64,000 nt of DNA from Brevibacillus_D fluminis_A (GTDB taxonomy: Bacteria > Bacillota > Bacilli > Brevibacillales > Brevibacillaceae). This document shows positions 8,359 to 16,509 of this stretch, piece after piece. The notes under the pieces are model-generated. The model did not search any database, was not told where the DNA came from, and saw nothing but the letters and a program-made list of their open reading frames with translations. Position numbers and translations under genes: made by a program. Position 1 is the first letter of the stretch. Each line of letters begins with the position of its first letter. The stretch is taken from positions 800,001 to 864,000 of the forward strand of contig NZ_CM125436.1 in the NCBI RefSeq assembly GCF_052072235.1, read 5' to 3'.

Positions 8359-8709
8359 ATGATATTTCTCTGGGCATTTCTTGTCGGAGGGTTCATCTGT
8401 TTGATCGGCCAGTTCTTGATGGACGTAGTAAAGCTCACGCCTGCGCACACGATGTCTGCCTTGGTTGTGTTGGGCGCGATTTTGGATGGGTTCGGCCTGT
8501 ATGAGCCGCTGATCAATTTCGCCGGAGCGGGGGCAACGGTTCCGATCACCAGCTTCGGCAATGCGCTGGTGCACGGGGCGATCAGCGAAGCCAAAACGGA
8601 CGGCATCATCGGGATCATCACAGGCATTTTCGAGGTGACCAGCGCGGGCATCTCGGCTGCGATCATCTTCGGTTTTTTTGCAGCCGTTTTGGCGAGGCCG
8701 AAAGGGTAA
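8359..8709 (+). CDS. spoVAEb: Stage V sporulation protein AE (AEb type)
   Basis: The start ATG 8359 follows AGAGGAGGATGGCA. The 116-residue membrane protein (IFLWAFLVGGFICLIGQFLM ... FAGAGATVPITSFGNALVHG) is the AEb half typical of short spoVA operons. It shares the GAGA-VPITSFGNA motif with SpoVAC. It completes the DUF1657-DUF421-spoVAC-spoVAD-spoVAEb set. No spoVAA, AB, AF or yhcN-like lipoprotein gene is adjacent, so this resembles the accessory spoVA-2 type rather than the full B. subtilis operon. Confidence 0.92.
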   Translation: MIFLWAFLVGGFICLIGQFLMDVVKLTPAHTMSALVVLGAILDGFGLYEPLINFAGAGATVPITSFGNALVHGAISEAKTDGIIGIITGIFEVTSAGISAAIIFGFFAAVLARPKG

Positions 8710-8780
8710 AAAGCGCGTGTAAATTTTCGATTAACCCGGAAGGAACAGCGTTCTGTTGCGTAGAATGGAATATCCTGTAA

Positions 8781-8794
8781 GTCCTGTACAGGAC
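8781..8794. promoter_or_regulatory. Perfect 14-bp palindrome before the DJ-1/PfpI gene
   Basis: GTCCTGTACAGGAC is a perfect dyad 28 bases before the ATG at 8822, with a further TCCTGTA direct copy just upstream. It has the size and position of an operator; I do not recognise the regulator. Confidence 0.45.
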
Positions 8795-8821
8795 CATTCG
8801 CAAGTAAAGGGAGGCTGTGTC

Positions 8822-9373
8822 ATGAGCAAAAAGGTTTTGATTGTGACGGGTGATGCTGTAGAAGCGCTGGAGGTTTTTTATCCGTACTACCGCTGCCTGG
8901 AGGAAGGGTTTGAAGCGGTGATCGCGGCCCCTTCGAAAAAAATTCTGCATACGGTATGCCATGATTTCGAGGCTCATTCCGAAACGTACACCGAAAAGCC
9001 GGCATACCAGCTTCAGGCGCACCTGTCCTTTGCGGAAGTGAATCCTGCCGAGTATGACGGACTGATCATTCCTGGCGGCCGCGCCCCCGAATACATACGG
9101 CTCAATGAGTACCTCAAGCCGATCGTCGCCCACTTTTTCCTGGAGAACAAGCCGGTTGCCTCGATTTGCCACGGATCGCAAGTGTTGACGCTGGTAGCTG
9201 AGCATTTGCGCGAAAGAGAGCTGACCGCTTATCAGGCGTGCCGCCTCGATGTGGAAGCGTGCGGCGCCACCTATCGCCATGAGTCGCTGCATGTGGATGG
9301 CAACCTCGTTTCCGGTCATGCTTGGCCTGATCTGCCGGGCTTCATGCGCGAATTTATCCGCCTGCTCAAATAA
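8822..9373 (+). CDS. DJ-1/PfpI family protein
   Basis: The ATG 8822 is preceded by AAAGGGAGG; the frame extends 22 codons upstream without a ribosome-binding site. The 183-residue protein has the class I glutaminase-like fold with the nucleophile elbow ASICHGSQVL (Cys near residue 121) and LIIPGGRAPEYIR. Relatives include glyoxalase III/deglycases, proteases and chaperones, so substrate is unknown. A second member of the family is encoded at 55919-56482. It ends at a strong bidirectional terminator. Confidence 0.87.
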   Translation: MSKKVLIVTGDAVEALEVFYPYYRCLEEGFEAVIAAPSKKILHTVCHDFEAHSETYTEKPAYQLQAHLSFAEVNPAEYDGLIIPGGRAPEYIRLNEYLKPIVAHFFLENKPVASICHGSQVLTLVAEHLRERELTAYQACRLDVEACGATYRHESLHVDGNLVSGHAWPDLPGFMREFIRLLK

Positions 9374-9378
9374 TGGAC

Positions 9379-9408
9379 AAAAAACCGGCTCTTTGCAGCC
9401 GGTTTTTT
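9379..9408. terminator. Bidirectional rho-independent terminator
   Basis: AAAACCGGCT and AGCCGGTTTT form a ten-pair stem around a six-base loop, with A and T runs on both sides, between the converging DJ-1/PfpI gene and the 9414-9905 gene. Confidence 0.88.
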
Positions 9409-9413
9409 CGCGT

Positions 9414-9905
9414 TTAGTTGATCGTGCCCGTCGTTTTCAGTTCGTTGAGGAGCTGCTGCAGTTCAGCGGAAATTTGGTCAGCTGCTTGCTTGCGGGTTTG
9501 TTTCACGGCAAGCAGGTCTTGCAGGTCTTTTTCCGCCGTCGCGAAATCTTTTTGCTGGATGGCCGCTTTGATCGCCGCGCGAGCCGCTTCGTTGTCCGCT
9601 TTGCGCTGTGCACGCTCATCCTTGCTGATCAGGTGGTTTTTCTTCCAGTCGATCCAGCTTTGCACCAGCTGTTTGCGCTGCTCTTTCGGAGCTGCTTTCA
9701 CGATTTCGCGCACTTGCTGGCGGAGCTGCTTGATTTCATCCTGAACCGCTTGGCGCTCCGTACGCAGGTCTTTGAGGGCCTGGCGCTCATCTTTCAATAC
9801 TTGTTTCGGTTTTTCCTTCGGAGCGGCTTCTTCCGCGCCTACGACGGAAACGGCCCCGAAAAAGAGACTGCTTGCTACCAGAGATGCTACCCATGCTTTT
9901 TTCAT
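9414..9905 (-). CDS. Exported charged helical protein of unknown function
   Basis: The 163-residue product has a clear signal peptide (KKAWVASLVASSLFFGAVSV, cleavage near VGA-EE). The mature part is almost entirely charged residues, Gln and Ala, in heptad-like coiled-coil pattern (KDERQALKDLRTERQAVQDE, repeated KxxRKQAxDQI). I do not recognise a domain; it has a loose resemblance in composition to periplasmic Spy-type chaperones, but there is no LTxxQ motif. It is transcribed divergently from the two-component system at 10103. Confidence 0.75.
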   Translation of the reverse strand: MKKAWVASLVASSLFFGAVSVVGAEEAAPKEKPKQVLKDERQALKDLRTERQAVQDEIKQLRQQVREIVKAAPKEQRKQLVQSWIDWKKNHLISKDERAQRKADNEAARAAIKAAIQQKDFATAEKDLQDLLAVKQTRKQAADQISAELQQLLNELKTTGTIN

Positions 9906-10102
9906 AGTCGTTCACTCTCCTATGGCTTCGTTATTGTTGCTTGCAAGATCAGTCTAGCTCCGAGACTTGGCAAAACCTCGGCGAAAGTGTGGAAAAAGTG
10001 TGTAACTGTACGAGCGGGCGCAAGCTGCCGCGTTTTTTTGCTACAATGACGATGTGGTTTGTGAAAAAGAAGCAAATGTTCCGACACAGGAGGAAGAGTG
10101 AG

Positions 10103-10843
10103 ATGAAGGAGCATATCATTGCTGTCGTAGATGATGATGACAACATCCGTGAGATCGTGGAGGCTTACTTGCAAAAAGAAGGCTACCGGACCATCGGCCT
10201 GTCCACAGCGGAAGCGGCATGGGAGCTATGGACCCAGGCGCCGCCCGATCTCTGGATTCTCGATATTATGCTGCCAGGTATGGACGGCTACGAGTTTTGC
10301 CGCCGGATTCGCAATGAAGCGGAGGTGCCGATTATTCTCATCTCGGCGCGCGATGAAGAGGTGGACAAAATCCTTGGGCTTGAAATGGGCAGCGACGATT
10401 ATTTGACCAAGCCGTTTAGTCCGCGTGAGCTGGTGGCGCGTGTGAAGCGGCATCTTCATCGGTGGGATGCGTTGAAGCGGCTTGCGCAGGGCGGACGGCC
10501 AGCCGGACCGGACTCTGTCAAAACGGAGCCGGGCACGCAGACGGTCACGACGATGGAAAGCGGCGAGCTGCGATTGAAGCTGGACGAACGCCGCGTTTTT
10601 TGGGGGGCTGAAGAAATCGAGATTACGGCAAAAGAATTCACACTGCTGCAAATCATGGTGGAGCGGCCGAACCGGGCTTTTGCCAGAGATGAGCTGTTGA
10701 CGCTGGTCTGGGGCATGGATTATTTCGGCAGCGAGCGTGCCGTTGACGATTTGATCAAGCGATTGCGCAAAAAAATGGAGGGGCTGCCGATCGAAACGGT
10801 GTGGGGATACGGGTACCGCCTGCGTTTGGAGGCGGAGGAGTAG
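10103..10843 (+). CDS. OmpR/PhoB-family response regulator
   Basis: The start ATG 10103 follows AGGAGGAAGAGTGAG. The 246-residue protein has a receiver domain (residues 4-118; acidic pocket DDDD, phosphorylation Asp in LWILDIMLPG, Lys in DDYLTKPFSP) and a C-terminal winged helix (about 145-243, ITAKEFTLLQIMVERPNRAF). The linker of about 30 residues is rich in Gly and Pro. The partner histidine kinase starts one base after its stop. A TGC-TACAAT extended -10 lies near 10040. Confidence 0.93.
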   Translation: MKEHIIAVVDDDDNIREIVEAYLQKEGYRTIGLSTAEAAWELWTQAPPDLWILDIMLPGMDGYEFCRRIRNEAEVPIILISARDEEVDKILGLEMGSDDYLTKPFSPRELVARVKRHLHRWDALKRLAQGGRPAGPDSVKTEPGTQTVTTMESGELRLKLDERRVFWGAEEIEITAKEFTLLQIMVERPNRAFARDELLTLVWGMDYFGSERAVDDLIKRLRKKMEGLPIETVWGYGYRLRLEAEE

Positions 10844-10844
10844 C

Positions 10845-12194
10845 ATGAGGCTGTCGCGTCAGCTCCATCTTGCATTCGCCGTATTGCTCGTGGCGGTCAT
10901 CGGGATCACGTCGATTTTGTTTTACTCGTTTTTGCTGGATAAATTGGTGGCGGAGCAGCGCAAGGAAATGAGGGAAAAGGGCAAGCTGTCCTTGCAGATC
11001 ATCGGGGAAGAGGGAGATCGCCTGGATAAACGGGATTTGCAGGCGATCAACAACATTGCGCTGCGCGGCGCCAAAATGGAGATCATTTTGTATCGGGGCA
11101 GCGGCAATGTGTTGTTCTCGACTTTGCCGGAGCAAACGGCAGTCCAATGGATTGAACTGGCGAAGGATCAGAAGAAGCAGGGAAAAGAGCTGTTTCAGGG
11201 AAAAGAAGATAAATATATCGTCGAACTGATCAACAACCGGGCGCAAGCGAAAGAAAAGCTGATTCTTGCGATGCCTTTGCACGGGATCAAAGAGATGCAG
11301 TATGAGCTGGCCCGACAAGTGCTGCTGATTTTGCTGGTTGGCGGTCTTCTCGCCTATTTGCTCAGCCTTGTGGTGACGAGGCGTCTGGTGAAGCCGCTGA
11401 CATTGCTGCGGGTGGAAGTGAACAAGGTGAGGGAGCGCCGCTTCTCCGAAGTCAAACGGATTGAGGCAAATGGCGAAATCGGCGAGGTCGCCCAATCTGT
11501 CTATCAAATGGCGGGGGAATTGGAACGGTTCGGGCGCATGCAAAAGGAGTTTTTCCAAAATGCGTCCCATGAATTGAAAACGCCGCTGATGGCAATCCAG
11601 GGGTATGCCGAGGGCATTCGGGATGGCGTATTCGTCGGGGAGCGGGCGGAGCAAGGTTTGGATGTGATTGTGTCCGAGAGCATCAGGCTGAAGGGAATCG
11701 TGACCGAAATGATCCTGCTTGCCAAGCTGGAATCCGAGGAAGACATCTTTCATCTGCAGCCCACCTCGCTTAACCAGATCGTCGCGAAAACGACCGCTCG
11801 GCTGGGGCCGCTGCTGCTGCAAAAAGGCTTGCACATTCACTCGGCTATCGACGATCAAACCGATTGCATCATCACAGCGGACCCTGACAAGCTGCTGCAA
11901 GCCATGCTGAACATCGTCGGCAACTGCATCCGTTATGCCAAGGAAAACATTTTCATCGAATGCGTCAGAAACGGCAAGGAAATCATTCTATGCATCCGTG
12001 ACGATGGCAAAGGCATCGACGAGGCGATCCTCCCTCAGCTCTTCCATCGCTTTGTCAAAGGCAAGGACGGGGAAACAGGGCTTGGGATGGCTATTTCCCG
12101 GGTGATCATCGAACGATGCGGAGGCACGATTACGGCGGAAAACCATCCGGAGGGCGGAGCGATGTTTATCGTTCGTTTTCTTCAAAGGGAATAG
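10845..12194 (+). CDS. Membrane sensor histidine kinase
   Basis: The 449-residue kinase has membrane segments at about 7-27 and 158-180 flanking an extracytoplasmic sensor of about 130 residues. HAMP follows, then HisKA with the phosphoacceptor in NASHELKTPLMAIQGYAEG, and a HATPase domain with N box NIVGNCIRYAKE, G1 DDGKGID and G2 GLGMAIS. It pairs with the response regulator immediately upstream. The signal is unknown. The gene ends about 170 bases before a strong hairpin terminator. Confidence 0.93.
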   Translation: MRLSRQLHLAFAVLLVAVIGITSILFYSFLLDKLVAEQRKEMREKGKLSLQIIGEEGDRLDKRDLQAINNIALRGAKMEIILYRGSGNVLFSTLPEQTAVQWIELAKDQKKQGKELFQGKEDKYIVELINNRAQAKEKLILAMPLHGIKEMQYELARQVLLILLVGGLLAYLLSLVVTRRLVKPLTLLRVEVNKVRERRFSEVKRIEANGEIGEVAQSVYQMAGELERFGRMQKEFFQNASHELKTPLMAIQGYAEGIRDGVFVGERAEQGLDVIVSESIRLKGIVTEMILLAKLESEEDIFHLQPTSLNQIVAKTTARLGPLLLQKGLHIHSAIDDQTDCIITADPDKLLQAMLNIVGNCIRYAKENIFIECVRNGKEIILCIRDDGKGIDEAILPQLFHRFVKGKDGETGLGMAISRVIIERCGGTITAENHPEGGAMFIVRFLQRE

Positions 12195-12362
12195 CGTGAG
12201 TTACCCGTGCAGCATATACACCCGCCGCGCAGCGTGTGGCTTTGGGGCGCGGTTTCCGATTTTTTCGCTGGGCCGTTCACCCCGACCCCTAGTGGGCATT
12301 GTCACCGCTTCTGTGGAGCTTTCTTTCAAAAATCCCCTCGCCTCCACCAAAACCAAAACAAA

Positions 12363-12414
12363 GAAGGGGCTGTCTCAAAAGTCGGTTTTTCGACTTGGAG
12401 ACGCCCCTTCTTTT
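12363..12414. terminator. Long hairpin terminator (or terminator-like miniature repeat)
   Basis: GAAGGGGC-T-GTCTC-aa-AAGTCG pairs with CGACTT-g-GAGAC-GCCCCTTC around loop GTTTTT, then TTTT. It serves both the kinase operon and the converging small gene at 12429. The GGGGCTGTCTCAAAAGTC arm resembles ends often seen in IS1182-like elements, so a mobile origin is possible. Confidence 0.75.
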
Positions 12415-12428
12415 CCCTTCAATCTAGC

Positions 12429-12572
12429 CTATGGCTGCTTTCTCCCGCGCCGCTTGCTGCTAGCCTCCTGATTCATCGCCGGATGCGTCGTGTCATCCGC
12501 CAGCGTATCGCTGGTCAGCCCTGTCACGGCCAATCCTTTTTGGTTCATGTTTGCAGCGCCCTTCTTACCCAT
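12429..12572 (-). CDS. Small basic protein, 47 residues, unrecognised
   Basis: ATG 12572-12570 is preceded by AAAGGGGGGG with seven bases spacing. The frame (MGKKGAANMNQKGLAVTGLT ... ending SSKRRGRKQP) is Lys/Arg-rich at both ends and Thr/Asp-rich in the middle, similar in size and style to small acid-soluble or YuzL-like spore proteins, although I cannot assign it. It converges on the kinase operon and shares the hairpin terminator at 12363. It is too short for usual length cut-offs. Confidence 0.5.
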   Translation of the reverse strand: MGKKGAANMNQKGLAVTGLTSDTLADDTTHPAMNQEASSKRRGRKQP

Positions 12573-12741
12573 GCGAAAGCCCCCCCTTTTTGGTTACATC
12601 GCGTAGTCTGTGCGAGACTGCCCTTGTCTACCCAGTGAGTTGTTGCCCGGTTTGGCATGACGTGTCATGGATAACGCGGATGCATCCGGGTAATAACAAC
12701 TGATAGCAAGGAGTAAAGAAAGGGAAGGGGCCGTACGGAAA

Positions 12742-12957
12742 ATGAACGACATCATGCAATATATCAGTCGGATGAATCTGGTTTTGTGGGTCAGCGGAAT
12801 CTTTGTCGCTCATCTCTTGCTGTACATGGTGCTCGGCACAGCCAACTGGGCCTGGACCGCCCTGATGGCGACTGTTGTCTGGGCAATCGTTCTCGTCGTG
12901 GCGCGAGTGGCTTCCAGACGATGGGTAGAAGAACATGAAAAGGAGAAAAACCGATGA
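12742..12957 (+). CDS. Small two-helix membrane protein
   Basis: A 71-residue protein with membrane segments at about 13-32 and 36-56 and a charged tail (RRWVEEHEKEKNR). GGAAGGGG lies about 12 bases before the ATG. Its stop overlaps the ATG of the CAP-domain gene by four bases (ATGA), so the pair is translated together. No family is recognised; it may help membrane placement or export of its partner. Confidence 0.7.
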   Translation: MNDIMQYISRMNLVLWVSGIFVAHLLLYMVLGTANWAWTALMATVVWAIVLVVARVASRRWVEEHEKEKNR

Positions 12958-13763
12958 GCAAACGACCTTTTGTAATCGCTGGATGGGTGGGTGTCGCCGT
13001 GCTTTGCCTCGCTCTCGTAAGAGCCAATGTACCGCATGGCAATCCGCCTGCCGGTAAGGACACCACCAACAATGCCCGGACAACGAGAGTCAAAGTGGCG
13101 GATACAGGTATGCCTGGGGCTGTGGGCTATGGGCCAGCGCCGGGTTACGGGGTGAATCCGGGGGCCGGAGTCGGGCCGGGTCCAGCCACAGTCAATCCGG
13201 GGACCGGCGTCTTTCCAGGGTCTGCTCCGGTCACTCCAGGCATGGGGACAGGACCTGCGACCATCACACCAGGTGCTTCGCCGTACATGGGCAATAGCGG
13301 CATGACTACCGGACCTGCCGCGGGCAATGAAGCTGCGACACGCACAGGCGCCGGTGACACAACGAATGCAGGCGGGACGCAATCAAGCGATAACGCGGTG
13401 CTTTCGCTGGTGAACAGCGAGCGGTCAAAAGCAGGGCTCTCTCCGCTGACGTTGAACAAGCAGCTTTCGGATGTGGCGCGGACCAAGGCACAGGATATGC
13501 GGGACCAAAACTATTTCGACCATACATCGCCGACATATGGCTCGCCGGCTGACATGATCAAGCGTTTCAACATACCATTCCAGGCAATGGGCGAAAATAT
13601 TGCCGCCGGTCAACAAACGCCTGCGGAAGTGATGCAAGGATGGATGAATTCTGAGGGACATCGCCGCAATATCCTTGATCCGCAATTTACGCAAATGGGC
13701 ATCGGCAGCGTGCAAGGCGGACAGATGGGGACGTATTGGTCGCAGATGTTTATCAGCCAGTAA
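12954..13763 (+). CDS. Exported CAP (SCP/PR-1-like) domain protein, YkwD type
   Basis: The 269-residue protein has an N-terminal hydrophobic signal/anchor (residues 7-24), a low-complexity Gly/Pro/Thr/Val region from about 50 to 135 (GPGPATVNPGTG, GMGTGPATITPG), and a C-terminal CAP domain (about 145-269: SLVNSERSKAGLSPLTLN, FDHTSPTYGSPADMI, GENIAAGQQTPAEVMQGWMN, GHRRNILDPQFTQMGIG). Such YkwD-like proteins in Firmicutes are secreted and often sporulation- or cell-wall-associated. It is coupled to the small membrane protein upstream and ends at a bidirectional terminator. Confidence 0.9.
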   Translation: MSKRPFVIAGWVGVAVLCLALVRANVPHGNPPAGKDTTNNARTTRVKVADTGMPGAVGYGPAPGYGVNPGAGVGPGPATVNPGTGVFPGSAPVTPGMGTGPATITPGASPYMGNSGMTTGPAAGNEAATRTGAGDTTNAGGTQSSDNAVLSLVNSERSKAGLSPLTLNKQLSDVARTKAQDMRDQNYFDHTSPTYGSPADMIKRFNIPFQAMGENIAAGQQTPAEVMQGWMNSEGHRRNILDPQFTQMGIGSVQGGQMGTYWSQMFISQ

Positions 13764-13775
13764 CAAAAGGCAATA

Positions 13776-13824
13776 AAAAAACAGGCGGTTGAACCGGCAC
13801 GATAACGGTCAACCACCTGTTTTT
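13776..13824. terminator. Bidirectional terminator between CAP gene and uppP
   Basis: AAAACAGGCGGTTGAACCG and CGGTCAACCACCTGTTTTT form a long stem with one mismatch and flanking A and T runs. Confidence 0.88.
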
Positions 13825-14606
13825 CACCATAACCCTAACAGTTGAAGCACGACGATCAGTGCCCCCAAAATCCATACATAAACGGCAAAGCCTTTCATCG
13901 AGCCTGTGCTGATCACCCGCACCATCCAGCGAATGGCCAAATAGCCGAAACATGCAGCGAAAGCGGTACCGACAAGCATCGGGATGAGAAAAGTATCTTC
14001 GATAGGGTGCTCAATGACTTTTTTCGCTTGCAGGACGGAAGCGCCCAAAATGGCTGGAAGCGAGAGGAGAAAAGAGAAGCGGGCAGCATCCGGACGCGCG
14101 ATGCCGCGCAGCAGGGAACCTGCGATGGTCAGCCCCGAGCGCGAGATCGCCGGCAAGATTGCTACGCCTTGCAGCGTGCCGATGATCAAGGCATCCTTGT
14201 ACCCGATGTCCGCGAATTTGCGGTCGCCCTGGCGCATGGATTCGACCGCCCAGATGATGACCCCGGTCGCCAGAAATTCCAGCCCGATCGTTTGGCCTGT
14301 GCGGGATATGGCGTCAAAGAAATCCTCGAATGCAAGCCCGATGACGGCTGTCGGGATCGTGCCCACTACCAGGAGCCGCGCCAGTCTGCCAAACGGATTG
14401 GCCAGAATGGAGACGACCTCCTGCCAATAAAAAATGACGACGGCGAGCAAGGTGCCGAAATGAAGCATCGTATCGAAAAGAAGGCCCGCTTCGCGCAGTC
14501 CGAATAGTTTGCCAAACAATACAAGATGGCCGGTGCTTGAAATCGGCAAAAATTCGGTTAACCCTTGGACAATCCCCATGATGATATGTTCCAGATAGAT
14601 CAGCAT
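13824..14606 (-). CDS. uppP: Undecaprenyl-diphosphatase UppP (BacA)
   Basis: A 260-residue polytopic membrane protein with the BacA signatures GLTEFLPISSTGHLVLF near the N-terminus and PAISRSGLTIAGSLLRG at about 150. It removes a phosphate from undecaprenyl diphosphate to recycle the lipid carrier for peptidoglycan and wall polymers and confers bacitracin resistance. GAAGGTGATGAG precedes the ATG. It is monocistronic between a terminator and the divergent cvfB-like gene. Confidence 0.95.
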   Translation of the reverse strand: MLIYLEHIIMGIVQGLTEFLPISSTGHLVLFGKLFGLREAGLLFDTMLHFGTLLAVVIFYWQEVVSILANPFGRLARLLVVGTIPTAVIGLAFEDFFDAISRTGQTIGLEFLATGVIIWAVESMRQGDRKFADIGYKDALIIGTLQGVAILPAISRSGLTIAGSLLRGIARPDAARFSFLLSLPAILGASVLQAKKVIEHPIEDTFLIPMLVGTAFAACFGYLAIRWMVRVISTGSMKGFAVYVWILGALIVVLQLLGLW

Positions 14607-14783
14607 CTCATCACCTTCAACGTTTTTTTACATGTAAGCAGTATCGAAGCGGGAAATCTCCCCTATTTTAGCACGGCTCTTTTTAAAAATATGGGAAAAG
14701 CTGTCGAGCTTCTTTCCAATGCTTTCGACGTTTTGTGTATAATGAGATGACACATAGAGTGAGGAACAGGAAGTGGTTTTTTC

Positions 14784-15782
14784 ATGAAGCAGCGTGGATT
14801 CACCAGTAATGGTCGCGGTGGCGGCCGATCGCAGGGGATGAACCGGCCGAATCGGACGGCAAAACCGGCACGGAATCTGTCGAAGGAACAAGGGAATGCC
14901 AAAAACAGCAAGCTGCCGGTTGGGACGACGGTGACGCTCCCAGTGGCGAAAGTAACGGAGTACGGCTATTTTTTGAATGACGGCGAAACGAATATTTTGC
15001 TTCATAACAATGAGGCGACGCGCACGCTGAAACAAGGGGAGCAGGTGGAGGTTTTCCTGTATACCGACCATGATGGGCGCGTAGCGGCTACGATGGAAGA
15101 GCCGATCGTGCAGGTGGGCGAATTCGGCTGGCTGGAAGTGGTGGAGATCATCACGCGCATGGGCGTGTATTTGAACAACGGGATCAAGCGTGACGTATTG
15201 CTGTTCGTCGATGACTTACCGATGCTGCGCAACGAATGGCCGCGTCTGGGAGACATGATTCTGGTCAGCCTGAAGCGGGACAAAGAGGGACGGCTCCTGG
15301 CCCAGCCGGTGTCGGAGGAAGTGATCGCACCCAATGCCAAGCCGGGCACGCCGGATATGCTGAACAAGGTGCTGGATGGGACGGTTTACAAAATCATCGG
15401 GGCAGGCGCATTTTTGCTGACGGAAGGTGAGCATATTCTGTTCATCCACCGCGATGAGATGACGGAGCCGCTCCGATTGGGACAGACGGTTCAAGCCCGC
15501 GTCAGCTATGTGCGCGAGGATGGCAAGATGAACGGCTCGATGAAAGCGCGCAAGGAGCAACTGTACAGCGAAGATGCGGACAAGCTGATGCGGTATCTGG
15601 AAAATCGCGGCGGCTCGATGCCGTATACGGATGATTCGGCGCCAGAGGTGATTCGGGACGTGTTTGGCATGAGCAAATCGGCGTTCAAACGCGCGCTGGG
15701 CAAACTGCTGAAAGAACGGCGCATCACGAGCGCGGACGGCTGGACGCGAATCGCGGCGAGCGAAGAAGCGGACAAAGCGTAA
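14784..15782 (+). CDS. cvfB: CvfB-like S1 RNA-binding protein with basic Gly/Arg N-terminal extension
   Basis: From about residue 44 the 332-residue protein matches the CvfB/YitL family: several S1-like barrels (VAKVTEYGYFLNDGETNILL; GWLEVVEIITRMGVYLNNGI; DGTVYKIIGAGAFLLTEGEH) and a C-terminal winged helix (SKSAFKRALGKLLKERRI). The first 43 residues are an additional Arg/Gly/Asn-rich low-complexity tail (TSNGRGGGRSQGMNRPNRTA), not usual in the family. CvfB binds RNA and affects virulence and translation regulators in staphylococci. TATAAT at 14738-14743 could be its -10. Confidence 0.88.
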   Translation: MKQRGFTSNGRGGGRSQGMNRPNRTAKPARNLSKEQGNAKNSKLPVGTTVTLPVAKVTEYGYFLNDGETNILLHNNEATRTLKQGEQVEVFLYTDHDGRVAATMEEPIVQVGEFGWLEVVEIITRMGVYLNNGIKRDVLLFVDDLPMLRNEWPRLGDMILVSLKRDKEGRLLAQPVSEEVIAPNAKPGTPDMLNKVLDGTVYKIIGAGAFLLTEGEHILFIHRDEMTEPLRLGQTVQARVSYVREDGKMNGSMKARKEQLYSEDADKLMRYLENRGGSMPYTDDSAPEVIRDVFGMSKSAFKRALGKLLKERRITSADGWTRIAASEEADKA

Positions 15783-15809
15783 AGAAGCGCCGACAGGGAG
15801 GGGAAGCGC

Positions 15810-16433
15810 GTGAGTGGCGGTCGATGGAGTGAAAAGATAATGGCGGCGTGCGAATGGATCACGCGAATCGTCCTGCTGAACTTGCTGTGGCTCGGCTTGA
15901 CGGTACTTGGGCTCGGCATCCTCGGCGCGGGGCCAGCGACGGCAGCGGTTTATACTGTCACGCGCAAATGGGTGCAGGGAGAGACGGACGTCCCGCTCCT
16001 TGCCACCTGTTGGCGAACGTACCGGACGGAATTCGGCAAGGCGAATGCGCTGGGGTGGATGACGGCGATCGCAGGCTTCATTCTGTTTATGGATTATCAG
16101 TTTTTCCTTGCGCAGCAAGGGGCGGTTTATTCCGTGCTCCGCGTGCTCATCGCGGCATTCGGCTTGGCCTATGTCGTGATTGCGGTCAATCTGTTTCCGG
16201 TATTCGTTCATTATGACATCCGTTTCCTGCAATGCTTCAAATTCGCGTTTTTCATCGGCTTCGCCAAACCGCTGCACACGCTCGGCATGGCGGCAGGGGT
16301 AGCGGCGATGGCTGCGTTGACGCTGGTTTTTCCCGTGCTGTTTCCGCTCTGCGCCATAAGCGGCGCAAGCTATTGGGTGATGCGTCTGGCAAACCGCTCC
16401 TTTCAAACGATCGAAAAAAGAAAGCAGGCCTGA
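15810..16433 (+). CDS. DUF624 (YesL-type) membrane protein
   Basis: The start is GTG 15810 after GGGAGGGGAAGC. The 207-residue protein has about five membrane helices and the DUF624 pattern (LNLLWLGLTVLGLGILGAGPATAAVYTV). Family members often sit near carbohydrate ABC transporters, but none is present here. The gene follows cvfB by 27 bases and probably shares its transcript. The function is unknown. Confidence 0.85.
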   Translation: MSGGRWSEKIMAACEWITRIVLLNLLWLGLTVLGLGILGAGPATAAVYTVTRKWVQGETDVPLLATCWRTYRTEFGKANALGWMTAIAGFILFMDYQFFLAQQGAVYSVLRVLIAAFGLAYVVIAVNLFPVFVHYDIRFLQCFKFAFFIGFAKPLHTLGMAAGVAAMAALTLVFPVLFPLCAISGASYWVMRLANRSFQTIEKRKQA

Positions 16434-16455
16434 TGAACAGGGGCCTGCTTTTTTG
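16421..16455 (+). terminator. Terminator overlapping the DUF624 stop
   Basis: AAGCAGGCC and GGCCTGCTT form a stem across the TGA stop, followed by a T run. Confidence 0.8.
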
Positions 16456-16509
16456 TACAAGTGCAACTTCGGCTCCGCTAAGAGATCGCGCAGCCAGGGT
16501 TTCTAATCT

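Noticed and set aside
8735..8750. LexA-like GAAC...GTTC near 8740
   Set aside because: The spacing is one base short of the Firmicute LexA/DinR box, and no SOS-type gene follows.
12196..12638. Two overlapping plus-strand frames after the histidine kinase
   Set aside because: They run through the terminator hairpin and antisense to the 47-residue gene, and have no ribosome-binding site or recognisable domain.
15216..16466. 416-codon minus-strand frame opposite cvfB and the DUF624 gene
   Set aside because: Arg/His-rich shadow frame; both plus-strand genes have domain support.
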